A stretch of 64,000 nt of DNA from Adiantum capillus-veneris (Eukaryota; Streptophyta; Polypodiopsida; Polypodiales; Pteridaceae). Location of the stretch: assembly GCA_014529385.2 (NCBI GenBank), contig CM043945.1, positions 153,055,741 through 153,119,740 of the forward strand, in the 5' to 3' direction. A program made the translations under genes and the position numbers. This document shows positions 1-12,862 of the stretch, piece by piece. The notes beneath the pieces are model-generated. The model saw only the letters and a program-made list of their open reading frames with translations. It did no database searches and was not told where the DNA came from. Within the stretch, counting starts at the first letter, position 1, and each line of letters begins with the position of its first letter.

Positions 1-1324
1 TACTCTTCTCACACACCTGACTGCCACGGGACCCCTTCCCTATGCGAGCATTAGAGACATTGCTATTAGGGGGGGCACCCTTGCCTTCAAAAAGTGTTGG
101 CTCCAACGGGTGCGGGATCGAGCCCTCACGGGGCGCTGATACGTCACTTCAGCACACCGCCCACCGGCGCCACCAACAACCATCGACTACATTAGCGTGC
201 CACCGGCATCAACCAAAAACAGAGCGCTGCACACCCCAGCACGGCCAAGAGCAATTCCAAGAAAGCACACTAAGCGGGTCACCATCGTCAAGCAGCTTGA
301 GAGCTCACTCTAGCTTTGACATTGGATAGAATGCCCACTTACGGCATATATACTATGAATTCTATGTACAACCACCCGCCTATGGGTCTATTGGCCACCA
401 TGTGGCAGCATCTGGGCTTCCAAGCCTCATGGGGGTGATCCAAGGCCACCAAACTCCCCAGTAACAACTTTCTCCAAAAGGTATATATAAATTTTTTTTT
501 ATCCTTCTTCGTGTGGCTCCCACATCCTGCTCCAATGTCGGATTTCCAAGCCGCAAAGCCCGGCTGAAATTTCATTATGTCAACTTGCAAACCCCCAGCT
601 CTAGCCGCACTTCAAGACTCCCCGATACCCCGAACCGAGGTTGCAAAAAACATGAATATTCATCTGTAGCCAACTCTGGGCAAATGCACCCAATCTTTTC
701 GACTGCTGTAACTTTCTGCTCCGGGCTCCGTTTGACAAGCAGTGAACTCCTGCTAACCCCATACACTGCATACTATGTTTTCAAACTCTATTAAAACCCA
801 AAAAATTCCAAATGGAATGACTCTTCATGTGGTCAGGTGAGCACCAACCTAGCCCCGACACAACTTCAACTAGCCATAACTCGCCATCCGTAGCTTAGAT
901 CTGCAATATGGAAAGATGGGTAGGCTCCATAAATCAAGCACTACACATCTGTACAATGACATCTACTTGGTCCACCTACCCCCAGCTGTCTTGTCCGGTA
1001 AGAATCTATACGGCACCGCACCTTCAAACCTCAATATCTTGGGCTCTGTAGCTTGGTTTGATGAGCCATTTGGACTTTCTCCTTTAGCACTTCAAGCTCT
1101 ACATTTTGGACCCAATGATTGCACCTCACACCTCCTTTACTTGCTCCCCAAATTAGCCCCTTTTGGAGACTTTCTTGGCCTATAAACCGCATCAGCCATA
1201 CATTTCTGCTGCAACATGTCAGTCCATGATCTTCCTAGCTGCTCCAGCCTTTTGCCATGCTTCTGCTAGCCTACACATACCTGACCATGCCATCTTCTAT
1301 GGTCGACACACTTTGACTGTACCA
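1..1324 (-). repeat. LTR (3' LTR, cut by window start) of a gag-only element
   Basis: This segment is repeated at 4546-5625. The two copies stay alignable to a shared 'tacca' end (1324 and 5625) and diverge immediately after it, as expected of paired LTR ends. Copy one carries about 230 bp (roughly 775-1010) that copy two lacks. To the right, 1325-1344 reads on the minus strand as a G-rich purine tract, which fits a polypurine tract next to a 3' LTR of a minus-strand element. The left end lies outside the window. LTR status is inferred from the paired copies around a gag remnant. Confidence 0.6.
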
Positions 1325-1344
1325 TCATTGCCCACCCCCTAGTT
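1325..1344 (-). other. Putative polypurine tract
   Basis: Read on the minus strand this stretch is purine-rich (AACTAGGGGGTGGGCAATGA) and abuts the LTR start TGGTAC. This is where second-strand priming would occur in an LTR retrotransposon. The downstream 1345-1842 shows no recognisable coding sequence. Confidence 0.4.
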
Positions 1345-1842
1345 GAACATTTATGCTCAACCAAAAAAGAGCTTTATTCCACTACAAACTGCAAAACCTG
1401 ACACACTTTATGAGAAAACCAAAACCATATTTACACAGTTTTATCTACCTATTGCCAAACCTTCAAGTGGGTTGCCCCACCCCCTGCATCACATAGATTT
1501 TATCTGGATCAAATACCTGCCTTTGGTATCTTCCACCCATCTGTAACTGTTCACCATAGTGGCGTACCCCAGCACATAGACCATCATGTATATAGGCTAC
1601 CCATAGCCTGCCTTCAGTACTCCATGCATACCTCAGCAAACAAACACCCACTCCATACCAAGCAACATCAAGCATATCATCAACCAAAAAACATGTACGT
1701 GACACCAAGATTGAACACATGTCTGACCCTCCCTCCCATCCAAATAAAGTGGAGGCCTCAACCATAGACCCCTGCACCTACTAAACCAACATTGTAGAGA
1801 TCTATCTACCATCATACTCATTAACCATAGCTTACATACCTT

Positions 1843-3540
1843 CAATGGAAGCGAATCCACTGCTTGGTATTCTCCTTTCTCCACCATTGGACATGTTTGT
1901 TGCATCAAAATATCCACCATATTTAGCAACACATCCTCCTCTTTGGCCACACACTCAATTCCAGCATCATCGAGCCCTTCCTTGTCAACTTGCCTTCAAG
2001 GTCGATCATCACCTCTTGCTCTTCAGCTTCAATCACCTACTCTTCAAGAACCTCTTCTACCACTGCATCATGCTCCACCAAGGAAGGGAGAAACTCGTTC
2101 TCTTTTGCATCACCCACGTCTTCCTCCATAGGCGCAGCTGCTCTATCCCTTCTCGCAAAATTATGCACTTGTTGCACCACCATGGCACATTCCACCGCCA
2201 CTTTCATCAACACAACCATTAGCATGGCCCCACACACCACCTTCACCTGCATTCTATCATTTGTAGGCTTGGACCGCTCCACTTGGTCTTCATCATGCAC
2301 ATCATCTTGGTCTCTTTCCTGCTCTACTAGCACATGGGCTACTACCATATCATCAAACACATAAGAAGGCAGCTTTACCTATACCATCTTAGGTTCGTCA
2401 GACTCCGTCTCCTCACCATAGGATGTGGACTTATCCGATCTATCCTCCTCAATTGTCTCCGAGAAAATTGATCTTGTATCTTCATCATCACCGGCATCAT
2501 ATACCGACTCTTTATTTGCATCTTCATCCACTTGCTGCTCCACAAATGCTTGACCATCACCATGGATTTTCTCACTTTTGCTATCAACTTCTGAACCCTC
2601 GGTACCTGCAATCTCATTGCATTCTGCTACCTTTTCATGCAAACTTTTCACAAGAAGTGGCTTTACCTCTTCAATCTACACTGGAACCTCAACATCTGCC
2701 TAATTTGGCATCTTTTTTTACCTCAATATGGAGCTTCTCCTCATTGACAAGCTCATCCACCCTCGGCTCATGCACATCGCAAACCGGAAACCTCCAAGGA
2801 ACATAAAAAATAGTAGGCCTTACCTCAACAGGCTCTGCACTTCAAACAATTGAAACCGCCTTTGGTTGGACCAAAGAACACTTCGCTATTCCCGCAACAG
2901 GCATATAATCTGTCGGCTTCAACATGCCCAACTCCAGCTTCCGCTTTACCTTCCTGCTCTTTATCTTTGCCAAATAGACCATGTCTTCATAGGTATCCCC
3001 ACCGTCTTCAACATTTTCTCTAATCCTCGGATACAAGCACTCTAGCAGCTTTGACAACTTCAAGTATTGATTGCTTTTGACCCCAGCAACAACCTCTAAC
3101 TACTTCCAACAAGCTTCAAACTGCTCAAGGAAAATGGAGAAATCCTTACTTACATCCTGCCGTACCATCTTCAGCCTTCCACCAGCTTCCCCCACCGTAA
3201 TCACCTCTCGAAACCGCTCCAGAAACTCGCTTTGCAATCTTTGCCATGATCCTTGATCACTGCTCTTTAAACCATCAAGCCACACCTTGGCTCGTCCTCA
3301 AATCAACAGCGGCACTGTCTGCAACTTTTCCGCATTTGTCAACATACGCATCGACAACAACCATAAGTCAAGATCTGCTTACCAATCCTTGTGATCTTCA
3401 AAGCCCTTAAATATGGGGCCAAAACCTAGCTCCACCATCTCTGGCAGCTTCAAACTCGACCATTCAACACCTCGACCATCAGCCAACCACTTTGTTGGCT
3501 AAAAAACACCGCTTCAAACCTCAAATCGGACCATCAGATA
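1843..3540 (-). pseudogene. Decayed retrotransposon gag (minus strand)
   Basis: Reading from 3540 leftward, an interrupted frame gives a gag-type region. It contains a 'GFGPIFKGFEDHKDW' stretch, 'NAEKLQTVPLLI', 'AKVWLDGLKSSDQGSW' and 'FLERFREVITVGEAGGRLK', the pattern of a Retrotrans_gag domain in which a helix with W-L is followed by an F..RF segment. The remainder (2380-2650 and 2037-2360) is acidic and low-complexity. In-frame stops occur near 3300 and 3385 and the frame shifts several times. No protease, RT or integrase follows before the LTR, so the element looks gag-only (TR-GAG or deletion derivative). The gag call is by motif pattern only. Confidence 0.6.
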
Positions 3541-4316
3541 GCTCCTCAGTGGGGGCACCAGAAGATGGAGAGGGGGAAAGGGGAACACACCTAGTACACA
3601 ACACAATGCCTCACTATAGCCCAAAGTATACACATCACCCCAATCCACTAGAGTTCACCTTCAAAACTTGACCCTACTCGCAAGCAACCATCGCCTGCAC
3701 ACAACCATACGCACACACTCCTTGCAATGCACCAGACACACCCAATCACTCCGCTCTGCTCAAATAACAGCCTTCCACACGCACACAGCCTCTCTCTATC
3801 TCTCTTTGCACGACAAACTTCGAGGGGGCACACACGCTGACACGCCCTCGGTAACACACACACACAAGCCGAGAAGAGGAGGGGGAAGAGGGAATGACAC
3901 CAAGGAGACAACAACAAATGGTCTTTTTGCATATACAACTATGTACAATCAACCTGCACCCCTACCGACACAAACCTCGGCAAAAAACAACGGCTCAAAA
4001 CCATACACAGGCAAAAAACTCCAATGGCCAAAAGACTTATATGACAAAAGCCCCAATGGCTTCTCCAAAAAAACTCAAGGGAAAGAGCACTAAAAATATC
4101 ACGTTTACATTCTTTTATAGGGGGAACTAAACCCAAAAAAACAAAAAAAATGTGACTTCTCTTGCTCGTGCAGTTCTCTTTAAAGCTCCTTTTAGCATTT
4201 TCCTTGCATTGCTACCACTTGGCATTCTCCACTTTTGGCAACCACTGCATGATGCACACCCTTTGGTCATTTGTCCGCCCAACTTGGCTGGCCGGCTTGA
4301 CCCTTGCATTATCTGG

Positions 4317-4410
<94 letters not shown>

Positions 4411-4545
4411 CCCTTGCTTTACTGGCACGCTATGTCCCTTTGATGGCCCACTCTCTTGTGCTCCGAGCTGGCTCTCTCTCTCCCCACCATGGGATGTCCC
4501 TTTAAAGTGGCCCTTTAGGGCGCCTTGGAACTTCCTCAGACTGTG
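3541..4545. other. Leader/LTR-edge region without genes
   Basis: This lies between the gag remnant and the second LTR copy. It holds the 5' leader of the minus-strand element and probably the left part of its 5' LTR, perhaps from about 4150 where TGTGACTTC follows an A-rich run. I found no tRNA-Met primer site here, so the LTR edge is not fixed. A 91-bp CT repeat lies inside. Confidence 0.35.
4318..4408. repeat. (CT)n microsatellite, about 91 bp
   Basis: Uninterrupted CT dinucleotides. All three forward frames give Leu-Ser repeats and the reverse frames Arg-Glu repeats, so the open frames across it are artefacts. Confidence 0.97.
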
Positions 4546-5625
4546 TACTCTTCTCACACACCTGACTACCGCGGGACCCCTCCCATATGCAAGCATTAGC
4601 AACATCACTATTGGGGGGCACCCTTGTCTTCAAAAAGTGTCGGCCCAACGGGCGTGGGATCTATCCCTCATGGGATCACATGTCCCTTCAGCACACTGCC
4701 TGCTGCTGCAGGTGCCACCGACAACCACCGACTGCACTAGCGTGCCATGGGAGTCAATCGAAAACAAAGTGCCTCGCCTCCCTGTAGGGCTGCAAGCACT
4801 GCCAAGACAGCGCCCTGAGTGGGTCGCCATCGTCAAGCAGCTTGAGAGCTCACTCTCGCTTCGACATTGGATAGGATGCCCACTTACGACATATATACTA
4901 TGAATTCTATGTACAGGCACATGCCTATGGGTGGCTGCCACATGGCAGCGTCTGGGCTTCCAAGCCTCATGGGGGTGATCCAAGGCCACCAAACTCCCCA
5001 AAAAAAACTTTCTTCAAAAAGTATATATAAAACTCTTTTTTATCCTTCTTCCCCTGGCTCCCACATCCTGCTCCAATGTCGGATTTCCAAGCCGCAAAGC
5101 CCTTCCAAAATTTCATTTTGTTGACTTGCAAACCCCAATCTCTAGCCACACTTCAAGACTCCCTGAGACCCCCAAATCGAGGCCGCAAAAACATGAATAT
5201 TAATGTGTAGCCAACTTCGGGAAAATGCACCCGATCTTTCTGACTGTTGTAACTTTCTACTCCGGGGTTCGTTTGATGAGCAGTCAACTCCTACTAGCTC
5301 CATATACTTCATAGCACTGCACCTTTAAACCTCAATATTTTGGGCTCCATAGCTCGGTTTGATGATCTATCTGGACCTCCTTCTTTAGCACTTCAAGCTC
5401 TACATTCCTGGACACAATGAATGCACCTCGTACCTCCTTCACCTACTCCACAAATTAGCCCCTTTTGGAGCCTTTCTTGGTCTATAAATTGCATCAGCCA
5501 TACATTTCCATTGCTACCTGGAGTCCATGATTTTCCTAGCTGCTCCAGCCTTTTGCCATTCTTCTTCTAGCCTGCACATACCTGCCCATGCCATGTTCTA
5601 TGGTTGACACACTTTGGTTATACCA
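4546..5625 (-). repeat. LTR (5' LTR, homologous part) of the gag-only element
   Basis: Second copy of the repeat seen at 1-1324, in the same orientation and ending at the same 'tacca'. It lacks about 230 bp present in the first copy (between about 5305 and 5320). Substitutions and small indels are frequent, so the pair is not recent. The copy probably extends left of 4546, but the window begins inside the partner copy and the left edge cannot be compared. Confidence 0.6.
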
Positions 5626-7540
5626 ATGTTTTGTTTTTTTAACACTTTGCTTTTAGTAGATTTTAAAGTAGTATGGGTATTGTGATAGACATGTCCATTA
5701 ACTTATGATCAACTGGGAGTATGACTTTGTTCTGCATAGCATTCCTTATACTTGTTGAGTATTTGTATAAAGGCATAAGAGAGGAGAACTATTCTAAATT
5801 GAAAAAATTTGCATGGTCTGAAACACTGTCCACATGGTCCGGAACACTATATAATGAATCCGCATGGTCCAGAACACTGTAATGAATCTCTCATCTACAT
5901 GGCAATAGATACTGACTGGGGATACATAACTGATACAAAAACACGCAAATAGCAGGACGAACTAGATCTTGATTTTCCAAATAAAACATTCAGTAAGGTA
6001 AAGAACACTTTGGTCGAAAAACAAAAATGAAGTTATGCAAAAATGATTGCATGGTGTAACAATTACTAGGATATATGTTTTTAACTCCAGGAACATGCGT
6101 ATGATATACCAGGTTTTGGTTTTTTTTGGTATAATACAAAGTCTGAGAGATAGTACGAATTATTTTGAGAAGAACTTGGCAATTGAGTATATACATAATG
6201 TGTCTTACTTAAAGGTACTTTTTGAACACTTTTTGACTGTATGTCACATAATGGTGAACATTCGCTCATGAAATAGCATCTTGTATGGTCTTTTTGGCAG
6301 CCTTACATCGGAAATCATTCGGCACGGTCTCAACACAAAGCATACGGATGACGACCCCCCAGCTTTAGGTAGACTTTTGGTTACTGAGAGGATGTCAAAC
6401 TAAAATTTGGCATAAGTTCTTTTTAGGTTTTTCTAGACACTATAATAAATAGGTTTGTAAACAAAGTTACTTTTGAGAATTTATCTTGAAACAACGGAAA
6501 AGATTTGCTTTACGTTTTTGAAGATTGAACTAAGAACTTGTAAAGTAAGGTATTGTGGAAATGGTATGCTGACTAGTATGCACATTGAAGAAGAGGTTTC
6601 CAAGTTTTTTTGAATATTTAAAAGAAAATCCTCATATGAGGCTCCTCAGAGAGGAGGATATGTTTAATTAAAAAAACGAACCTAATTACAAACAAAACTC
6701 TGCCAAAATTTTGGCAACCTTAGGAAAAGTTTGGACTCAAAAATGGGCCTTGTAAGAATTGTTGATGTGGCATAGCTTTCAAAAAGTGGGGATCGATAAA
6801 ATTTTTGCAAATAAAATCCAAACTTGTCGGAGGTTGGATATTTAGAATCTACTCTTCAAATGCTATCTGTTGATATATAGCATGCATGTATCGGACATTG
6901 CCTTCATGTAGATCTAGAAAAAGGTGATTTTAGATTACCGTAACGGTAACAAAACCTGGCTGATTAAAAAAAAATGGCATAACTTTCATAGAAGTCATCC
7001 AAACTTTTTGGACCTTGGCTCTTTAGAATCCATTTTGGTTTAGAACTTTCCAATGATAGGTCATATCCTAGGGTTCTAAGCAATATTTAGAGGGGTCTAC
7101 CGGGTTGCTTTCTTTTGTACAACTTTGATGATGTGGCACTCTTAAAAGGCCCAAAAATGAGTTCAAAATTTTCCTAATGAATAGAAAAGATAGAAATAAT
7201 TCTTTTTACTTAAAGGTAAAGTCTTGCATAAACCGTATCCATAAATTGAGATAAGTACTATAACAAATTTTGTTGAGTAATTTTGGGTTTGTCATTTTAA
7301 TCCTCATGTGAGGCTCCTAAAGTAGGAGGACCTGTTTACTTTTTGAAAAATGGGTCTACTTACAAACAATACTAACTTTGGAAAATGAGCCTTTGGAACC
7401 ATGATAGGCCGTAAATTTCAAGGCACATGAGATATTGTAAAAATTACCATAGGAGCTGCAATAGAAGAATCAAGTACATCCTATCTCATGCGGCTCAAAT
7501 GCAAAAGCTTTACCATGCTTTGAAAGCATTTCTTTAAAAC
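5626..7540. other. AT-rich stretch without recognised genes
   Basis: Open frames are short and show no domain pattern. Three short variants of 'catggtccggaacact' lie at about 5812-5880. Two related blocks of roughly 90 bp, each starting with the palindromic core CCTCATATGAGG or its variant, lie at 6625-6715 and 7297-7390. I see nothing else in it. Confidence 0.5.
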
Positions 7541-7543
7541 ACT

Positions 7544-8790
7544 TTGTCTCCGCCTATGTTAGAAAGTCTTCACAACCAATATGCAACTCTTGCAAAGACT
7601 CCTTTGTCAAGGTGTGCTCAATCTTTTTTAAATTCTTCAAACTTGGTTGCAAAGAAGCCTGCTCAATTTTCCCCCAGTTGTTGGGTGGTAAGGGTGAAGC
7701 TACTGGTTTTATCTTCTTTTCTACACTCTTGTATTAGTTTCAACATGGATTTCTGGGCCAATTGTCTGCTTGAAACATTGGTTTTCTTTAAAGGCTTCTA
7801 TGACTTGATACATTTCCACAGACCATGGAAGCTCTAGGAGTGTCATTGAGTACATTTCTTTCGAAGCAAGAACAATAACCATGTTCTTGCTCCCCACACT
7901 TAAAGCATTTATGATCTTTATGAAAGGTCTCCAATTCTTTAGGAGAGACCTTATTTTTACCTTTGTAAGATCCTTTCTCCTTGTCCTTGTTGTTGTTGGT
8001 GTTTGTGTTGCCTTGGGAAGAGTTTTGAGCATTGCTCTTCCCTTTAGATTCATTTTAATCCTTGTTTTCCATGGGTTTGAAATTTCTTCTCGCCCCTTGT
8101 TGGAAATCGATCCTTGAAGCAACCATAGTCAAGTGGATGACTTTGGTGGTAGTGCTAGGCTATTGTGAGTTGACATACTCGGCCATTTTGTTCGATGAAG
8201 TCTATCCTTTAAAAGACTATAGCTTTGAGATGTAAATACCAAAACTTTTTTACATATTTGTGGATAGACTCGTTGAAGAGTAGCTTCAAACTCCACCATT
8301 TGGTAAGCACTTTTTCCTTTGCATCGCTTGCAAGGAATTGCTTCATGATGGAAACTCGTAGAGTTTTCCATGTCTTTGGGGCCTCGTCATTGCCATGTAG
8401 GCTAGCCCACCATTGACGAGTAGATTTCAGGGAGCCTATAGCTACATAGCATAACTTGGAGGACTCCGTGAAGCCCTCGTCTCCAAAGGTCTCAACAAAT
8501 TGTTGGATGAAGGCCAATACTTTGTTGGTGGCACCAAAGGTGCCATCATAGGTGAAAAAAGAGATACTCTTTCCTCCCCCTCTTAATTTCTTAAGCTTTT
8601 GGGACCTTTGCCATAAAGGGTAAGTTTTGCAATGTCCTCTCCTCTTGTATTCTCTAGAAGAATAAGTATTGCTTTCATCTAATGAGGAGGAAGGTGAAGA
8701 GGGTGACCTCTTTCTTGCCTTTTTCTTCCTTTGTTTCCTCTCTTCCATTTCAAAATGACGAGGAGAAGGACTATGGGTTGACCGTTTCAT
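7544..8790 (-). pseudogene. Ty3-type gag with CCHC zinc knuckle (element A)
   Basis: The minus strand from 8790 encodes a basic, serine-rich N-terminus, then a gag body with 'DGTFGATNKVLAFIQQF', 'ESSKLCYVAIGSLKSTRQWW' and 'WKTLRVSIMKQFLASDAKEK'. This is the usual retrotransposon gag capsid pattern (helix, A-x-W-W, then W..F...F). Downstream, in a shifted frame, 7907-7866 encodes CFKCGEQEHGYCSC, a perfect C-x2-C-x4-H-x4-C RNA-binding knuckle. Capsid and knuckle are in different frames and stops intervene near 8125-8205, so the gene is broken. It lies just downstream (minus sense) of a tRNA-Met primer site and LTR1, as gag should. Confidence 0.75.
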
Positions 8791-9597
8791 CTTGGGAGGA
8801 GTTGACGATAGTCTAGACCGCCGTCTTCATGAAGACACATCTTTAGAGGAACTTAGGGATTCATTTCTTTCTCGTTCTTTGGATTCCTCCTCTCTTATGG
8901 GAGAGAGTCTTCTTTTGAGAGTCTCATCAAGGGACCTCCTAAACTCTCTCTCCTCTTGGGAAGGAAGGGAAATCCCATAAGCACGAAGCTGTCGGGTAAC
9001 TTTGGCTTGTAAAGTAGGGTTGCCATAGCTTAATGCAACCTAGTAAAAAGATAATTGATAAACATGGGGGCATTATCATTAGCACCTTCATGTGCAAAAT
9101 CAAAGTTAACCAATGTTTATTCTACTCTCTTGGTTATTGTTGTCCATGCTAATTATACTTATGTGTTTACTTAGTGTATCCTTTGGCAATTCAAAACCTT
9201 AGTTGCTACGCCCCTAGCCTTTGAAAATAAGCACTTAAGTATCTACACCTACGGCTCAAATTGGTTAATTGTAGAGAGTAATGGAGTGAGTCTAAGATAA
9301 CAAAATTGCCAAGGGATAGCTCCTTTTGGATTTGTTACGGCTCAATAATGGTAGAGCCATAGGCAAGTCTAAAAAGACCCCATTATTAAGACCAAAGCTC
9401 TCGAGGTGTGCACCATATCCCACATAGTGGGTTCAAGAAAATTGATAAGAGATCCCAGTCCCACTTACTCTAATATAATTAACAAAATCAACCATTAATA
9501 GGTTACTTAAGGACCTCGGCTACATCTTTAAGGTCTCTTGAGATTCATACGACATTAAAACTCTTCTTCTTCTTAAGCAAGAAAAGAAAAACCAAAT
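8791..9597 (-). other. Untranslated leader of element A
   Basis: Lies between the gag start and the primer-binding site on the minus strand. Positions from about 9065 to 9600 are duplicated at about 14612-15090 with a few percent differences, so the block belongs to the chromovirus family. No coding pattern. Confidence 0.55.
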
Positions 9598-9609
9598 GCT
9601 CTGATACCA
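9598..9609 (-). other. Primer-binding site, initiator Met-tRNA type
   Basis: The minus strand reads TGGTATCAGAGC, the classic plant retrotransposon primer site complementary to the 3' end of initiator tRNA-Met. It sits one base from the LTR end (TGTAATGGG on the plus strand), where reverse transcription would start. Confidence 0.9.
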
Positions 9610-9610
9610 A

Positions 9611-11178
9611 TGTAATGGGAATGGCTTATGAACTTTGAGAATATCAGAATTAAGAGGATTAAGGTGAGCATCTTTGTGAGATCACTTTGAGAACATAGAG
9701 GGTGAACTTAATTGATGGTAGCAACATAAACATAGTACTTAATTAACTTGGCATGAATAGTACTTTTGCAAGAGAGAGAGTATTAATGAACATGACAATA
9801 GTTGAGGACCGGATTTACGTGGAGCCGATCCCCCCTTCAAAAGGCGTTTGTATTATAGATTCTCCCATCAAGAGAGACTTTATTACAATACAATCTTTGT
9901 GTTCCTTGTGACCTTGGTGATGCTATGAAGATGGAAAGCTTCATGCATCACGAGCTTAACATAAACTTTGCAAAAAGCATTAACTATCCCAAGCCTCAGT
10001 CCCAAGGCCTCAAACACCTTCAAAGGTAGAGAGAGCTAGCGGGGAATGAGGGTAGGGAAGAGGAAGAAGAAACACTCCATAGGAGAAAGAAATAGTTCCT
10101 CACTTATCATCACTCTTCTTGCTTATCATAACATAATAGAATAATAATGAAGATGACAAGCTTAAGATTTGAAACATGGCTCTTGGTTGGATTTGCATTC
10201 CATAGCCAAGAGTGTTGGCGTAGGCTCTGCACTTCTCAACAAGCTATGAGAAGGAATGGAGCTGCACTCCACACAATGAGACAATGTGTGTGTGTGTGGA
10301 AAATTATACACCCTCTCATGCTTGGTCCACACCTCTCTCTCTTTCTCTCTCATATTAGTTTATTATTTTATTTGGACATGTCCTCTTTTTCCTCTTTGAG
10401 AGAAATAACTTAATTATTTATTTTTATGTATCTAAATTCTCATTGGACCCCTTTAAAACCTATCCACAAGCACATCATAAGGGCCACATGTGGAGGATCA
10501 TTTGAACATGTGTCTTTTATGCTTATTAAGTCATTTGGTTCAATTGAATACTTCAAGGATTTAGTCAATCAAGCAAGCATGTGTCTTTTATGCTTCTTAA
10601 GTCCTTTGTTTTGAATTGAATACTTCAAACCTTAGTCAATCAAGCATGGAAATGTTCATGTCTCTTGAGAATTTATTTTTGAATTTAACATTTTAAAAAC
10701 CTTAGTTATTTAAGCATAAAAATCACCTCAATCTTTGGACAAGGTTCCCACAACCACTTAAAGCATCTTAGCACCTCATGCTTGGGTAGGATTCCCACCT
10801 CGAGGTTAGGCCTAGCTTGCGTAAGGTCAAATAACTTTTTAACACTAACTATTGGAGGTCTTTAATGAAGCTAACCCTAAGGTATTTTAGGCCCCATTAG
10901 ATGCACATTGCTCTTTGATAGAATACCTCCGTTTGGACTCCTTTTGAGATGTAACCATCTCTCCTCTTGGTCCCTTGCTGAGGTAAATCTAGAAGAACTT
11001 ATTGCACATTGATCTTTGGTAGACCATTGAGATGCAACCATTTCTCCTTTTGGTCCCCTGTTGAGATAGGTCTAGAAGTACATATATATATCCTAACTCT
11101 TGTTCCCCTTTTATCTTCCCATATTAAGTGATCAGTTTAATATGAAAAAATCATTTGGTGAAGTTATATATTATAACA
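9611..11178 (-). repeat. LTR1 of chromovirus array (1568 bp)
   Basis: Bounded by TG (9611) and CA (11178), with near-inverted termini TGTAAT and TGTTAT. The primer site lies on its left and a pyrimidine stretch (purine tract on the minus strand) on its right. A second full-length relative is at 15102-16732 and a more distant one at 49697-51201. With gag on its left and integrase on its right, both minus-sense, this LTR serves as 5' LTR of element A and 3' LTR of element B. Short (TG)n and (CT)n runs lie near 10285-10350. Confidence 0.85.
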
Positions 11179-11191
11179 TTACCTTTCTCTT
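11179..11191 (-). other. Polypurine tract of element B
   Basis: The minus strand reads AAGAGAAAGGTAA immediately before the LTR terminus TGTTAT. The same arrangement occurs beside LTR3 at 51202-51214, which supports the assignment. Confidence 0.65.
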
Positions 11192-12850
11192 GAAATCATA
11201 ATTGTCCTCAACTATAAGGTAGAAAAGATAAAGCCTAGTCAATAGTCCATGTTTCTTAGCGAGTAGAGGATCTCTTTTTACCCTACGACATCATTTAAAA
11301 ATGGATGACTAATCCATTTGGTGCTCGAGAGACTTAGCCACCGCAAGCATGATTGCTCTTTAGTCCATATCATACTTCCAAAGTAGAGTGACAAGTTGTA
11401 CTTGGTGTTTGGGAGACGTTGTCACCACAAACATGATCCTAAGCATACATACTTCTTCAATTTTGTGCACAATAAAAGAAAGATAATGAGTCTTATAAGA
11501 CAAAAACGTTGTTTATTTAAAATGCATTTTCATTTTCTTACTCTAGTTTAGCATTGTAAGCATTGACAAGGTTCATATTATCCTTAAGCTAGGTTCCTTG
11601 CATCCATCTAGCATCTTTAAAAGGATAATTATTAAACTTAACAATATATCCTTGGATAATCTTACCGTTTCTTAGTACATTGTCTTTGTGTGTCGAAGAA
11701 TCGATTCAGGTTGCAACACCTCTTCTCGATCTTCGATCTCTAGCGGGTCCTCCATTATTGGTTCTTTTTGTGGCTCTCCTTTGTAAGGCTTGAGTAGGCT
11801 CACATTGTTAAAACTGTGAATGAGCCAATGGTTGGGCAACTTTAACTAATAAGCCATCTCATTGATTGACTTAAGAGTTTTAAAAGAAAGGACCATAGTA
11901 TCTTTTTGCTAGTTTAGCATAATACTCAAGTGGCTCGTAGGATTCTTGCCTGTAGTAAGCCTTAGATGAGCCTTGAGAAACTTTAGTAAGACCCAATCAT
12001 TTTTCTTAAAGGCTAAGGCTCTTCTGTGCTTATTAGTAGCATCCCTTTTTGCCTTTGCTGTGAGATAGATATAACCTTTTTAATCTTTGGAAAATATTCT
12101 TGTGAGTCTTGGCTATATTTATCGGCAGCAAAGATCTTCCCATATACTTTAAGTAGTAAGGGACTTTTGGATCTTCCCTCTTTAACTTCAAAAGGTGCTT
12201 TCTCCATAGAAGTATGTACAATGCCATTGTACGCATACTCTATAAAAGGTAGGTACTTCTCTCATTGAGAACGTTGATCTACTTCCATGACATAGGCTTT
12301 TAGTAGATTCAAGAATCATTAGATTAAGTATTTCACTTTGGTAATCAGTTTGTGGATGATGGCCGAAAGAGAAATTTAATCTACTTTCAAGATTTTCAAA
12401 GAGACCCTTCTAGAAATTACTCGTCATTCTAGGTTCTTTGTCCTACACTATGGATGTTGGCAAGCCACGATACTCAAAAATTTGAGATCTAGAGAGGGTT
12501 ATCATTTGATTTGCCTTAATAGTCTTTTTGACAGGCATAGAGTGTGTTCTCTTGCTAAGCTTGGCGACTGAAACAATCAAATTTGCTTCCCTTGATCAAA
12601 TTTCAATTTTTGGTACACCTTGCATTTTGAAACATACTCTTGTATGTTTACTTTTCATGGTAGACCAACATAAATACGTTTCTACTCCTCAAAGAGTAGA
12701 TTATAGAATCCCTCTTTGCCCCGCATAAGGAGAATCATTGGATTCATACATGAATTTCTTATTGTATGGGTGAGTAACACATAGCCTATTGCCCGTTGGA
12801 AGATAACCATCCTTCAAGGTGAATGGTTCTTTTTTCTTCCCTAATGCAAA
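11192..12850 (-). pseudogene. Chromovirus integrase and chromodomain remnant (element B)
   Basis: The minus strand from about 12560 gives integrase-core text: 'FEYRGLPTSIVQDKEPRMTS', then 'FSFGHHPQTDYQSEILN', matching the Ty3 integrase 'GLP..IVSDRDPRF' and 'HPQTDGQTE' blocks. It continues into the C-terminal GPY-type region and a chromodomain-like end near 11600-11700, better preserved in the second copy at 17407-17646. Frameshifts and stops are frequent. Integrase would insert cDNA into chromatin and chromodomains bias the target site. This copy cannot make an intact enzyme. The nearly identical block at 17126-18365 is a separate copy. Confidence 0.75.
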
Positions 12851-12862
12851 TTCTATAATTAC

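Noticed and set aside
3545-3570. A primer-binding site in 'TGGTGCCCCCACTGAGG' (minus strand) for the gag-only element
   Set aside because: It is not adjacent to a demonstrable LTR end, so the match cannot be supported.
4152-4903. Open frames on both strands rich in Leu-Ser or Arg-Glu
   Set aside because: They are translations of the (CT)n microsatellite and flanking LTR. The same applies to frames at 25.7-26.1, 32.0-32.5, 38.9-39.4 and 45.0-45.2 kb.
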